Assembly (NCBI RefSeq): GCF_029968095.1
Contig: NZ_JASCIR010000003.1
Span: forward strand, 62,001 to 126,000
Reading direction: 5' to 3'
Length of the DNA: 64,000 bases
Origin: Streptomyces solicavernae
GTDB lineage: Bacteria > Actinomycetota > Actinomycetes > Streptomycetales > Streptomycetaceae
Shown here: positions 8,020 through 15,720 of the stretch, piece by piece
Layout: each line of letters starts with the position of its first letter
Position numbering within the stretch: the stretch's first letter is position 1
The notes under the pieces: generated by a model
The model's input: the letters and a program-made list of their open reading frames with translations, nothing else
Told to the model about the DNA's origin: nothing
Databases searched by the model: none
Program-made: the position numbers and the translations under genes

Positions 8020-8400
8020 GTGCCGGCTGGAACGCTGTACCGCGGCCGGGAAGGAATGTGGTCCTGGGTGGCTCACCGAGTCACCGGCGTCCTCATTTTC
8101 TTCTTCCTGTTCGTACACGTCCTCGACACCGCACTCGTGCGTGTCTCCCCCGAGGCGTACGACGAAGTCGTGGCCACCTACAAGACGCCGCTGGTCGCAC
8201 TCCTTGAGTACGGCCTCGTCGCGGCCATCCTCTTCCACGCGCTCAACGGCCTGCGCGTCGTCGCCGTCGACTTCTGGTCGAAGGGCGCCCGCTACCAGAA
8301 GCAGATGCTCTGGACCGTCATGGCCATCTGGTTCGTGCTGATGGTCGGGGCGCTCTACCCGGTCCTCGGCCACGCCGTCCGCGAAGTCTTCGGGAGCTGA
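8020..8400 (+). CDS. sdhC: Succinate dehydrogenase cytochrome b subunit
   Basis: A membrane anchor of complex II that binds haem and quinone. The GTG at 8020 (reads PAGTLYRGREGMWSWVAHRV after Met) lies 7 nt after CCCGGAGGG, a textbook ribosome site, so I reject the longer upstream reading. The 126-residue protein has three membrane helices (about 20-40, 60-85 and 95-118) and the family motif HRVTG, with a His (FHALNGLRV) for haem ligation. It is the first gene of sdhCDAB and is five bases from sdhD. A TACGAT element at 7926-7931 could be the -10 box. Confidence 0.95.
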   Translation: MPAGTLYRGREGMWSWVAHRVTGVLIFFFLFVHVLDTALVRVSPEAYDEVVATYKTPLVALLEYGLVAAILFHALNGLRVVAVDFWSKGARYQKQMLWTVMAIWFVLMVGALYPVLGHAVREVFGS

Positions 8401-8405
8401 GGCAC

Positions 8406-8876
8406 ATGTCCGCTGACACGACCGCTGCCAAGACCGACGACGTGACGCTCTACGACGTGGACAACCCCGCGTCCGTCATCGAGCCGCCGCGCAAGCGCAC
8501 GAAGAAGACCCCGAAGGCCACGCGTGGCAACTTCGAGATGTACGGCTGGCTGTTCATGCGCCTGTCCGGCATCGTCCTGGTCGTCCTGGTCCTCGGCCAC
8601 CTGCTGATCCAGCTCGTCCTCGACGGCGGCGTCTCCAAGATCGGCTTCGCCTTCGTGGCCGGCCGCTGGGCCTCCCCGTGGTGGCAGGCCTGGGACCTCG
8701 TGATGCTGTGGCTCGCCATGCTGCACGGCGCCAACGGCCTGCGCACGATCATCAACGACTACGCCGAGCGCGACAACACGCGCTTCTGGCTCAAGATGCT
8801 GCTGTACACGGCGACGGTGTTCACCGTCCTCCTTGGCACGCTGGTGATCTTCACCTTCGACCCGAACATCCGCTAG
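8406..8876 (+). CDS. sdhD: Succinate dehydrogenase hydrophobic membrane anchor subunit
   Basis: The second membrane anchor of complex II, 156 residues. A charged N-terminal stretch of about 45 residues (Lys/Arg/Thr-rich) precedes three membrane helices (about 50-72, 92-112 and 122-145). GHLLIQLVLDGG and LHGANGLRTIINDYAER match the Streptomyces SdhD pattern, the latter with the His for haem or quinone. It works with SdhC, SdhA and SdhB to pass electrons from succinate to menaquinone. It lies directly between sdhC and sdhA in one transcription unit. Confidence 0.94.
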   Translation: MSADTTAAKTDDVTLYDVDNPASVIEPPRKRTKKTPKATRGNFEMYGWLFMRLSGIVLVVLVLGHLLIQLVLDGGVSKIGFAFVAGRWASPWWQAWDLVMLWLAMLHGANGLRTIINDYAERDNTRFWLKMLLYTATVFTVLLGTLVIFTFDPNIR

Positions 8877-8901
8877 GCCCGCGGGACTGAGGCAACCACT
8901 C

Positions 8902-10665
8902 ATGAAGATCCACAAGTACGACACCGTCATCGTCGGCGCCGGCGGCGCCGGCATGCGCGCCGCCATCGAGGCGACGAAGCGCAGCCGCACCGCCGTGCTC
9001 ACCAAGCTCTACCCCACCCGCTCCCACACGGGCGCCGCGCAGGGCGGCATGGCCGCCGCGCTGGCCAACGTGGAGGAGGACAACTGGGAGTGGCACACCT
9101 TCGACACGATCAAGGGCGGCGACTACCTGGTCGACCAGGACGCCGCCGAGATCCTCGCGAAGGAGGCCATCGACGCGGTCCTCGACCTGGAGAAGATGGG
9201 CCTGCCGTTCGGCCGTACGGAGAACGGCACCATCGACCAGCGCCGTTTCGGCGGTCACTCCCGCAACCACGGCGAGGCCCCGGTCCGCCGTGCCTGCTAC
9301 TCCGGTGACCGTACCGGCCACATGATCCTCCAGACGCTGTACCAGAACTGCATCAAGGAGGGCGTGGAGTTCTTCAACGAGTTCTACGTCCTGGACCAGC
9401 TCATCGTCGAGGTCAACGGCGTCAAGCGCTCCGCCGGTGTGGTCGCGTACGAGCTGGCCACCGGCGAGATCCACGTCTTCCAGGCGAAGGCCGTCATCTA
9501 CGCCTCCGGCGGCACCGGCAAGTTCTTCAAGGTGACCTCCAACGCGCACACCCTCACCGGCGACGGCCAGGCGGCCTGCTACCGGCGCGGACTGCCGCTG
9601 GAGGACATGGAGTTCTTCCAGTTCCACCCGACCGGCATCTGGCGCATGGGCATCCTCCTCACGGAGGGCGCCCGCGGTGAGGGCGGCATCCTGCGCAACA
9701 AGGACGGCGAGCGCTTCATGGAGAAGTACGCGCCCGTCATGAAGGACCTCGCCTCGCGTGACGTCGTCTCCCGCGCGATCTACACCGAGATCCGCGAGGG
9801 CCGCGGCTGCGGTCCCGAGGGCGACCACGTCTTCCTCGACCTGACGCACCTCCCGCCGGAGCAGCTGGACGCCAAGCTCCCGGACATCACCGAGTTCGCG
9901 CGTACGTACCTCGGCATCGAGCCGTACACGGACCCGATCCCGATCCAGCCGACCGCGCACTACGCCATGGGCGGCATCCCGACCAACGTCGAGGGTGAGG
10001 TCCTGTCGGACAACACCACCGTCGTGCCGGGTCTGTACGCGGCGGGCGAGGTCGCCTGCGTGTCGGTGCACGGCGCCAACCGCCTGGGCACCAACTCGCT
10101 GCTCGACATCAACGTGTTCGGCCGCCGCTCCGGCATCGCCGCCGCCGAGTACTCCGCGAAGGCCGACTTCGTCGAGCTGCCGGAGAACCCGGCCGAGCTG
10201 GTCGAGGAGCAGGTCGAGCGGCTGCGCAACTCCACGGGCACCGAGCGCGTGGCGGAGCTCCGCAAGGAGCTGCAGGAGACCATGGACGCCAACGTCATGG
10301 TGTTCCGCACCGAGCAGACCATCAAGACCGCGGTGGAGAAGATCGGCGAGCTGCGCGCCCGCTACAAGAACGTGTCCGTTCAGGACAAGGGCAAGCGCTT
10401 CAACACCGACCTCCTGGAGGCCATCGAGCTGGGCAACCTGCTCGACCTGGCCGAGGTCATGGCCGTGTCCGCGCTCGCCCGCAAGGAGTCCCGCGGCGGT
10501 CACTACCGCGAGGACTTCCCCAACCGCGACGACGTGAACTTCATGCGCCACACCATGGCGTACCGCGAGGTCACGGGCGAGGGCGAGGACGCCAAGGACT
10601 CGATCCGGCTCGACTACAAGCCCGTCGTCCAGACCCGCTACCAGCCGATGGAGCGTAAGTACTGA
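8902..10665 (+). CDS. sdhA: Succinate dehydrogenase flavoprotein subunit
   Basis: This catalytic subunit oxidises succinate to fumarate with covalently bound FAD. The FAD-binding motif GAGGAGMRAA is at about 12-21. RSHTGAAQGG (near 45) holds the His that binds FAD. HGANRLGTNSLLD (near 390) and the arginine-bearing RRFGGHSRNHGEAP segment form the active site. At 587 residues it has the expected length. The stop codon of sdhA overlaps the sdhB start (TGATG at 10663-10667), so the two are translationally coupled. Confidence 0.98.
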   Translation: MKIHKYDTVIVGAGGAGMRAAIEATKRSRTAVLTKLYPTRSHTGAAQGGMAAALANVEEDNWEWHTFDTIKGGDYLVDQDAAEILAKEAIDAVLDLEKMGLPFGRTENGTIDQRRFGGHSRNHGEAPVRRACYSGDRTGHMILQTLYQNCIKEGVEFFNEFYVLDQLIVEVNGVKRSAGVVAYELATGEIHVFQAKAVIYASGGTGKFFKVTSNAHTLTGDGQAACYRRGLPLEDMEFFQFHPTGIWRMGILLTEGARGEGGILRNKDGERFMEKYAPVMKDLASRDVVSRAIYTEIREGRGCGPEGDHVFLDLTHLPPEQLDAKLPDITEFARTYLGIEPYTDPIPIQPTAHYAMGGIPTNVEGEVLSDNTTVVPGLYAAGEVACVSVHGANRLGTNSLLDINVFGRRSGIAAAEYSAKADFVELPENPAELVEEQVERLRNSTGTERVAELRKELQETMDANVMVFRTEQTIKTAVEKIGELRARYKNVSVQDKGKRFNTDLLEAIELGNLLDLAEVMAVSALARKESRGGHYREDFPNRDDVNFMRHTMAYREVTGEGEDAKDSIRLDYKPVVQTRYQPMERKY

Positions 10666-11423
10666 TGGCAACTCCCGTACTGGACAAGGCCGAAGCGGAG
10701 GACACGGCGTCCCCGTACATCACGGCCACGTTCCGGATCCGCCGCTTCAACCCGGAGATCTCGGACGAGGCGACCTGGGAGGACTTCCAGGTCGAGATCG
10801 ACCCGAAGGAGCGCGTCCTCGACGCCCTCCACAAGATCAAGTGGGAGCTGGACGGGTCACTGACCTTCCGCCGCTCCTGCGCGCACGGCATCTGCGGCTC
10901 CGACGCGATGCGGATCAACGGCAAGAACAGGCTCGCCTGCAAGACGCTGATCAAGGACATCAACCCTGAGAAGCCCATCACGGTCGAGGCCATCAAGGGC
11001 CTGACGGTCCTGAAGGACCTGGTCGTGGACATGGAGCCGTTCTTCCAGGCGTACCGCGACGTCATGCCGTTCCTCGTCACCGAGGGCAACGAGCCGACGC
11101 GCGAGCGCCTGCAGTCGCCCGAGGACCGCGAGCGCTTCGACGACACGACCAAGTGCATCCTGTGCGCCGCGTGCACGTCCTCGTGCCCGGTGTTCTGGAA
11201 CGACGGGCAGTACTTCGGCCCGGCCGCGATCGTCAACGCGCACCGCTTCATCTTCGACTCGCGCGACGAGGCCGGCGAGCAGCGCCTGGAGATCCTCAAC
11301 GACCGTGACGGCGTGTGGCGTTGCCGCACGACCTTCAACTGCACGGACGCCTGCCCGCGCGGCATCGAGGTCACGAAGGCGATCCAGGAAGTGAAGCGTG
11401 CGCTGATCACGCGCCGCTTCTGA
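10665..11423 (+). CDS. sdhB: Succinate dehydrogenase iron-sulfur subunit
   Basis: A 252-residue subunit carrying three Fe-S clusters that move electrons from SdhA flavin to the membrane quinone. The [2Fe-2S] ligands are in CAHGICGSDAM and the nearby CKTL. The [4Fe-4S]/[3Fe-4S] ligands are in CILCAACTSSCP and CTDACPRGIEV. The start overlaps the sdhA stop. The gene is followed within 20 bases by a strong hairpin that ends the operon. Confidence 0.98.
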   Translation: MATPVLDKAEAEDTASPYITATFRIRRFNPEISDEATWEDFQVEIDPKERVLDALHKIKWELDGSLTFRRSCAHGICGSDAMRINGKNRLACKTLIKDINPEKPITVEAIKGLTVLKDLVVDMEPFFQAYRDVMPFLVTEGNEPTRERLQSPEDRERFDDTTKCILCAACTSSCPVFWNDGQYFGPAAIVNAHRFIFDSRDEAGEQRLEILNDRDGVWRCRTTFNCTDACPRGIEVTKAIQEVKRALITRRF

Positions 11424-11440
11424 GGTTCTTCGCTTTACGT

Positions 11441-11482
11441 GGTCGAGGCCCCGTCTCCCTTGTGGGAGGCGGGGCCTCGACC
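11441..11482 (+). terminator. Terminator of sdhCDAB
   Basis: GGTCGAGGCCCCGTCTCCC (11441-11459) pairs with 11464-11482 across a four-base loop. The 19-bp stem has a single G-T wobble. No long T-run follows, as is common for Streptomyces terminators. Confidence 0.85.
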
Positions 11483-11568
11483 GTATGGGTGAACGGGTCG
11501 GGACGGGACGTTCGGGTCCTGCCCGGCCTACGATGATGCTCTCGACACCAGCCCACCGGAGGCACCCG

Positions 11569-12198
11569 ATGTCCGCAGCGCCCATCGAGTACCAGTACCC
11601 CGGACGTCCGGCCACACCCGGGCGACTGACCCTGCTCGACGAGGCCAACCGCCTCATGGAGCGCAATCCGGGCTACCGCGTCGAGATCATCGAAGGCCAG
11701 ATCACCATGACTCCACCGCCTGACGCGCCCCACGCCCGCGCCCTGTCCCGACTGCGCCGGCCGTTCGTCGCCGCCGGGCTGGACGGCAGCGAGACGGAAG
11801 TCTTCGAAGGCATCGGGCTCTGGCTGCCGACCGGAGCCGAGGACTTCGCCATCCCCGACCTGTCCATCGTGGACGCCGATGTCGACGAGCACCTCGTCGA
11901 GAACAACTGCTACGGCCCGGTCTGCTTCCGACTGGTCCTGGAGGTCACCTCCAGCAACTACCGCGCCGACCTGCGCACCAAGGTCGCCGCCTACGGAGAT
12001 GCCAAGGTCCCCGTCTACCTGATCGTCGACCGCAAACACCAGCGCCTCCACACCCTCACCGAGCCACTGGCCTCGGGCTACGACAATCACCAGGTCTACG
12101 CCCCCGGCCAGACCGTCACCCTCCCCGAATCCATCGGCGCCGAAGTCACCCTCGACGTGGCCGAGATCCTCAAGGCCGGAGAGCCCCGCCGGGCCTGA
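11569..12198 (+). CDS. Uma2 family (DUF820) putative restriction-endonuclease-like protein
   Basis: A 209-residue PD-(D/E)XK-fold protein of the Uma2/DUF820 family, which is abundant in Streptomyces and cyanobacteria and mostly of unknown role. Visible pieces of the fold are GYRVEIIEGQITMTPPP, the Asp in IPDLSIVDADV, and LEVTSSNYRADLRTKVAAYG followed by VYLIVDRKHQRLH, which together give the D-ExT/K pattern. The ATG at 11569 has a GGAGG site six bases upstream. It stands alone between the sdh terminator and a leftward thioesterase gene. Confidence 0.88.
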   Translation: MSAAPIEYQYPGRPATPGRLTLLDEANRLMERNPGYRVEIIEGQITMTPPPDAPHARALSRLRRPFVAAGLDGSETEVFEGIGLWLPTGAEDFAIPDLSIVDADVDEHLVENNCYGPVCFRLVLEVTSSNYRADLRTKVAAYGDAKVPVYLIVDRKHQRLHTLTEPLASGYDNHQVYAPGQTVTLPESIGAEVTLDVAEILKAGEPRRA

Positions 12199-12221
12199 AC
12201 CGGCGTACGTACACCGGGAGT

Positions 12222-12761
12222 TCACCCCCGCCCGACCACCGCGCAAGTAGTCGTCCCATGCGCGTACAGCTTGCCGTCCCCCGCGCCCGTGACCGTCGCC
12301 TCCGACGTCGCGATGGAGCGGCCCACGTGCAGGGCGCGGCCGACGCAGCGCAGCGGGCCCGTGCCCGAGTGGGCCGGGCGGACGATGTTGACGTTCATCT
12401 GGACCGTGGTCTGGCCCGTGCCCGCGGGCAGCAGCGTCAGGACGGCGGAGCCGAGGGCGCAGTCGAGGAGCGAGGCCAGGTAGCCGCCGAAGAGCATGCC
12501 GTAGCCGTTGAGCAGATGCCCGCCTGACTCCCCCTCGAACTCCACCTCCCCGGGCCCCACTTCGAGCAGTTCGATGCCGAGCGTGGAGGCGATGGGCGGC
12601 GGCGGGACGCGGCCCTCCAGGATCTCCCGCAGGAGCTGCTCGCCGGAGAACCCCGCCAGGGACTCGGGCGGCAACGGCGGCAGCCAGGTGTGCGTACGCG
12701 TCAACGGCGTCATCGGGTCGGTCATGCCCTCGGGTTCGGTCGTGCCTTCAGGTTCGGTCAT
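12222..12761 (-). CDS. PaaI-family hotdog-fold thioesterase
   Basis: A 179-residue protein with the hotdog fold of acyl-CoA thioesterases. [40 protein letters not shown] and [20 protein letters not shown] are the expected strands and the long central helix. The usual HGG is represented by LFGG, as in many PaaI-like proteins. The N-terminus contains an 18-bp tandem duplication (TEPEG/TEPEG/TDP), which leaves three possible ATG starts at 12761, 12725 and 12713. It probably hydrolyses an acyl-CoA in the cytoplasm; the substrate is unknown. Confidence 0.82.
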   Translation of the reverse strand: MTEPEGTTEPEGMTDPMTPLTRTHTWLPPLPPESLAGFSGEQLLREILEGRVPPPPIASTLGIELLEVGPGEVEFEGESGGHLLNGYGMLFGGYLASLLDCALGSAVLTLLPAGTGQTTVQMNVNIVRPAHSGTGPLRCVGRALHVGRSIATSEATVTGAGDGKLYAHGTTTCAVVGRG

Positions 12762-12819
12762 GCCCTCAGGTTCGGGCGGAATCGCCGCCTCCTCAAGGAC
12801 CGGGGGTACGCGTCCTGCG

Positions 12820-12901
12820 CCGCCGGGTCCGCCGGGCCCGCCGGGTCCGCCGGGCCCGCCGGGTCCGCCGGGCAGGCCGGGTCCGCCGGGCAGGCCGGGA
12901 C
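12820..12901. repeat. 9/18-bp tandem repeat (ccgccgggc/tccg) upstream of the thioesterase gene
   Basis: About eight degenerate 9-bp units, alternating ccgccgggt and ccgccgggc with two caggccggg variants, lie between the leftward thioesterase gene and the promoter of the rightward three-gene operon. In one frame it would read as Gly-Pro-Pro, but no start, ribosome site or downstream domain supports a protein. Confidence 0.75.
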
Positions 12902-12907
12902 TCCTGC

Positions 12908-12921
12908 TTGAACGTGTTCAA
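12908..12921. promoter_or_regulatory. Palindromic operator 1, on the -35 box of the TetR operon
   Basis: TTGAACGTGTTCAA is a 6+2+6 inverted repeat. Its left arm TTGAAC is also a good -35 hexamer, 17 bp from TACAGT at 12931-12936. A repressor bound here would block RNA polymerase. Confidence 0.75.
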
Positions 12922-12936
12922 AAAGAGGTCTACAGT
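12908..12936 (+). promoter_or_regulatory. Predicted promoter of the 12992-14686 operon
   Basis: TTGAAC (12908-12913) and TACAGT (12931-12936) are separated by 17 bp, close to the vegetative SigHrdB consensus. Transcription would start near 12943, which leaves a leader of about 50 bases containing the second palindrome. Confidence 0.6.
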
Positions 12937-12950
12937 CCATGACAACAGCT

Positions 12951-12966
12951 TTTGAACGCGTTCAAA
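12951..12966. promoter_or_regulatory. Palindromic operator 2, just downstream of the predicted transcription start
   Basis: TTTGAACGCGTTCAAA is a perfect 16-bp palindrome with the same GAAC/GTTC arms as operator 1. The two centres are 44 bp apart, about four helical turns. The TetR gene at the end of the operon is the obvious candidate to bind both sites. Confidence 0.8.
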
Positions 12967-12991
12967 GAGCGCTTCGAGAAGGGGCGGGACC

Positions 12992-13417
12992 ATGGACCTC
13001 ACAGTCCTCGCGTACGTCGTCTACCTGGCGATCAGCATCGGCCTCACCGTCTGGGTGGCCCGCACGCTCAGCCGGAACGGCCGGATCTTCCTCGCCGACG
13101 TCCTGCACGGCAACGAGAAGCTCGCGGACGCCGTCAATCACCTCCTGGTCGTCGGCTTCTACCTGGTCAACCTCGGCTTCGTCGCCCTCTACCTGAGCGG
13201 CGACGAGGAACTCGCCACCGCCCGCGAGGTGTTCGAGGCCCTGTCGGTGAAGCTGGGCGTCGTCCTGCTCGTCCTCGGCGTGATGCACCTCGGCAACGTG
13301 TGGGTGCTCAACAAGATCCGGCGGCGCGGAATGATGGAGCGCGAGCAGCTGCCGCCCGTACCGCCGCAGGGCCTGAGCGGGCAGCAGGGCGCCTGGGCCA
13401 AGCCGGCCGGGGCCTGA
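12992..13417 (+). CDS. Small polytopic membrane protein, first gene of a TetR-controlled operon
   Basis: A 141-residue membrane protein with an N-terminal helix (about 3-22), two further helices (about 48-68 and 82-105) and a basic, Pro/Gln-rich cytoplasmic tail. A GAAGGGG ribosome site precedes the ATG. No enzymatic motif is visible. It lies five bases before the DCC protein gene, and both are followed by a TetR regulator. This suggests a stress- or lipid-related membrane function, but that is inference from context only. Confidence 0.75.
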   Translation: MDLTVLAYVVYLAISIGLTVWVARTLSRNGRIFLADVLHGNEKLADAVNHLLVVGFYLVNLGFVALYLSGDEELATAREVFEALSVKLGVVLLVLGVMHLGNVWVLNKIRRRGMMEREQLPPVPPQGLSGQQGAWAKPAGA

Positions 13418-13421
13418 GCCG

Positions 13422-13919
13422 ATGACCGCCGAGGCAACGGCCGCCCAGGCCGTCCGCCGGCTCACCGTCCTCTACGACGCGGACTGCCCGCTCTGCGCCC
13501 ACGTACGCCACTGGCTCGCCCGGCAGCGGCAGTTGGTGCCGCTCGACCTGGTACCCGCCGGGTCCGAGGAGGCGCGGCGGCGGTTCCCCGGACTCGACCA
13601 CCGCGGCACGCTCGACGAGATCACCGTCGTCGCCGACGGCGGCCAGGTCTACCGCGGGCCCGCCGCCTGGGTCGTCACCCTGTGGGCCCTCGCCGAACAC
13701 CGCCCGCTCGCCCACCGCCTGGCCACCCCGGCCGGCGCCCGCTTCGCACGCGGCGCCGCGCTCGCCGCCGCCAAGTGGCGCGAGGGCCACCGGGACCGGC
13801 CCGGCGGCGGCTGGGGCGGCGGGGTGTACCGCACCGCGGACGGCTGGACGTACGACCCGCAGCACGGCTGGAGCCGTACGACACCGTCCTGTGCCGACGG
13901 CTCCTGCACCACTGGTTAG
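13422..13919 (+). CDS. DCC-family thiol-disulfide oxidoreductase-like protein (DUF393)
   Basis: The motif VLYDADCPLCAHVRHWLARQ near the N-terminus is the DxDCPLC signature of the DCC family, a thioredoxin-like fold predicted to do thiol-disulfide chemistry. The C-terminal part (about 120-165) is Gly-rich with SCADGSC at the end, which adds two more cysteines. The gene starts five bases after the membrane protein gene and ends 11 bases before the TetR gene, so the three are one operon. A redox role next to a membrane protein is plausible but not shown. Confidence 0.85.
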   Translation: MTAEATAAQAVRRLTVLYDADCPLCAHVRHWLARQRQLVPLDLVPAGSEEARRRFPGLDHRGTLDEITVVADGGQVYRGPAAWVVTLWALAEHRPLAHRLATPAGARFARGAALAAAKWREGHRDRPGGGWGGGVYRTADGWTYDPQHGWSRTTPSCADGSCTTG

Positions 13920-13930
13920 GCTCTGACACC

Positions 13931-14686
13931 GTGGCAGCGACGAACGACGCAGCAGACGGGACCCCGGACTTCGGCAAGGACGAGGGCCGCAAGCCCCCCG
14001 CCAAGAGCGAGCAGACCCGCGCCCTGATCCTCGAAACCGCCATGCGGCTCTTCCAGGAACGCGGCTACGACAAGACGACGATGCGGGCCATCGCCAAGGA
14101 GGCCGGGGTCTCCGTCGGCAACGCGTACTACTACTACGCGGGCAAGGAGCACCTCATCCAGGGCTTCTACGACCGGATCGCCGCCGAGCACCAGGCGGCT
14201 GTCCGGCCGGTCCTGGACCGGGAGACCGAGCTTGAGGCGCGGCTCGCGGGGGTGCTGCGCTGCTGGCTCGACATCGCCGCGCCGTACCACGAATTCGCCG
14301 CCCAGTTCTTCAAGAACGCCGCCGACCCGGACTCCCCGCTCAGCCCGTTCTCGGCCGAGTCGGAGCACGCGCGCGAGGCGGCGATCGACGTCCACCGCGA
14401 GGTGCTGCGCGGCTCCAAGTCCAAGGTGCCGGACGAACTCCGCGACATCCTCCCGGAGTTGATGTGGCTCTCCCAGATGGGCCTCGTCCTGTACTGGGTC
14501 TTCGACCGCTCCCCCGGCCGCGCCCGCAGCTACCGCCTGGCGGCGCGCGGGGCCCGCCTCACGACGCGGGGTGTGGCCCTGTCCCGTTTCCGCGTACTGC
14601 GGCCGCTGGTACGGGAGGTGCACGAGCTGTTCACGGACTTCCTCCCCGGGATGACGCGTACGGACTCACCCCCCTCCGACGCCTGA
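13931..14686 (+). CDS. TetR/AcrR family transcriptional regulator
   Basis: A 251-residue repressor beginning with GTG at 13931. After about 25 acidic residues comes the TetR DNA-binding domain (about 30-80): TRALILETAMRLFQERGYDK, TTMRAIAKEAGVSVGNAYYY and YAGKEHLIQGFYDR. The rest is a helical ligand-binding and dimerisation domain. Being last in an operon whose promoter carries two TTGAAC/GTTCAA palindromes, it very likely autoregulates the operon. The ligand is unknown; similar Streptomyces regulators sense lipids or drugs. Confidence 0.92.
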   Translation: MAATNDAADGTPDFGKDEGRKPPAKSEQTRALILETAMRLFQERGYDKTTMRAIAKEAGVSVGNAYYYYAGKEHLIQGFYDRIAAEHQAAVRPVLDRETELEARLAGVLRCWLDIAAPYHEFAAQFFKNAADPDSPLSPFSAESEHAREAAIDVHREVLRGSKSKVPDELRDILPELMWLSQMGLVLYWVFDRSPGRARSYRLAARGARLTTRGVALSRFRVLRPLVREVHELFTDFLPGMTRTDSPPSDA

Positions 14687-14718
14687 GACGCGGACCCCCG
14701 GTGCGGGGCGGACCTGCC

Positions 14719-15105
14719 CTACGCCGGCCGGTCCAGTTCCCGCATCGCCCACGCGTGGGCGCTGATCTGGCCGCGCACGGAGCCCGTCGTGAAGAGGACC
14801 GCGCCCGCGACCGACACCGGCACCGACAGGGCGAGCACCGCCACCGCCTCCGGCCAGTCGCGCTCGTTCTCGCACGGTCCGCTGAGCACCGCGCCCTCGT
14901 TGGCCGTACCGGAATCCGTCAGCAGACGGGACTCGCACTCCTTCGGGGACGCGTCGTTCGGCCCGTCCTCGATCTCGTACGGCAAGACCAGCAGCACGGC
15001 GCACCAGAGCCACTGCAGGGTTGCGACCGTCAGCAGGAAGGTGCCCCATTTACGTATCCGGTTGGCCCGGTCGCGGTAATCCAGGTCGTAGTCACGTGAT
15101 CCCAT
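14719..15105 (-). CDS. Small membrane protein with two helices
   Basis: A 128-residue protein with a charged N-terminus (Asp/Arg-rich) and two membrane helices (about 22-42 and 88-110). Between them is a loop with two cysteines (KECESRLL and GPCENERDW) that could form a disulfide outside the cell. It lies nine bases downstream of the ATPase-like gene, so they are probably co-transcribed. I recognise no family. Confidence 0.65.
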   Translation of the reverse strand: MGSRDYDLDYRDRANRIRKWGTFLLTVATLQWLWCAVLLVLPYEIEDGPNDASPKECESRLLTDSGTANEGAVLSGPCENERDWPEAVAVLALSVPVSVAGAVLFTTGSVRGQISAHAWAMRELDRPA

Positions 15106-15114
15106 ACCGCGAAT

Positions 15115-15522
15115 CTAGACGGTGGGGCGCGGCTCGGCCGGGTGGTCCGCCGAGCCGACCAGGACCCAGACCGTCTTGCCGTGCGGGCCGCGCCGCCACA
15201 CCCCCCACGCGTTCGCCAGCGACTCGACGAGCCGCAGGCCGGGACCGGCCCGCAGTTCGGGGCCCGCCTCGGACTCGTCGGAGACCTCGATGAAGCACGT
15301 CCCGTCCGCGAGGACCGTCACCGCCACCTCGAACTCCCGCTCCCGCAAGGGCCCATGGCGTACGAGGAAGGTCGCGAGCTCGGAGACGAGGAGCGCCGCG
15401 TCCGCCACCGCGGCCGTGTCGGCGGCGTGACCCCAGGCCGTCAGGTGGTCGCGCACCCGCAGCCGGGCGAGGCCCACGGACGCCGGGTGCCGGGGCAGCC
15501 GGAACGCCTCCCGTCTGAGCAC
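15115..15522 (-). CDS. ATP-binding protein, RsbW-like anti-sigma/histidine-kinase ATPase fold
   Basis: A 135-residue HATPase_c protein of the type very common in Streptomyces. It opens with the usual MLRREAFRLPRHPASVGLAR, has the N-box region in ADAALLVSELATFLVRHG, and a glycine box in GPGLRLVESLANAWGVWRR ending with the family hallmark GKTVWVLV. The expected N-box Asn is replaced (SELATFLVRH instead of SELVTNAVRH), so kinase activity may be lost. The GTG start has GGGGAGG upstream. Such proteins bind anti-anti-sigma factors or signal partners; no partner is adjacent here. Confidence 0.8.
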   Translation of the reverse strand: MLRREAFRLPRHPASVGLARLRVRDHLTAWGHAADTAAVADAALLVSELATFLVRHGPLREREFEVAVTVLADGTCFIEVSDESEAGPELRAGPGLRLVESLANAWGVWRRGPHGKTVWVLVGSADHPAEPRPTV

Positions 15523-15720
15523 GACCGCCTCCCCGGATTCCCCCGCGCGCCGTCACGGGTTCTGCACACCGACACCTCCGATGCTGCGCTGTTGCGGCGC
15601 GTGATGCCAGAGGGGTGACCGTCAAGAGCCGCGGACTGGCCGGAACCGGACCCTCGCCCGGCCTCTCGCCCCGGCCACCTCCCCGGCCGATACCCCGGCC
15701 GCTTCCCCGGCCGCGCGGGC

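Noticed and set aside
11569..12198. Toxin or defence nuclease next to sdh
   Set aside because: Uma2 proteins are numerous in Streptomyces and usually lie alone; there is no defence gene nearby to support such a role.
12690..12911. A collagen-like Gly-Pro-Pro protein
   Set aside because: The frame comes from the ccgccgggt repeat. It has no ribosome site and runs into the promoter of the TetR operon; the thioesterase gene on the other strand is a better explanation of the left half.
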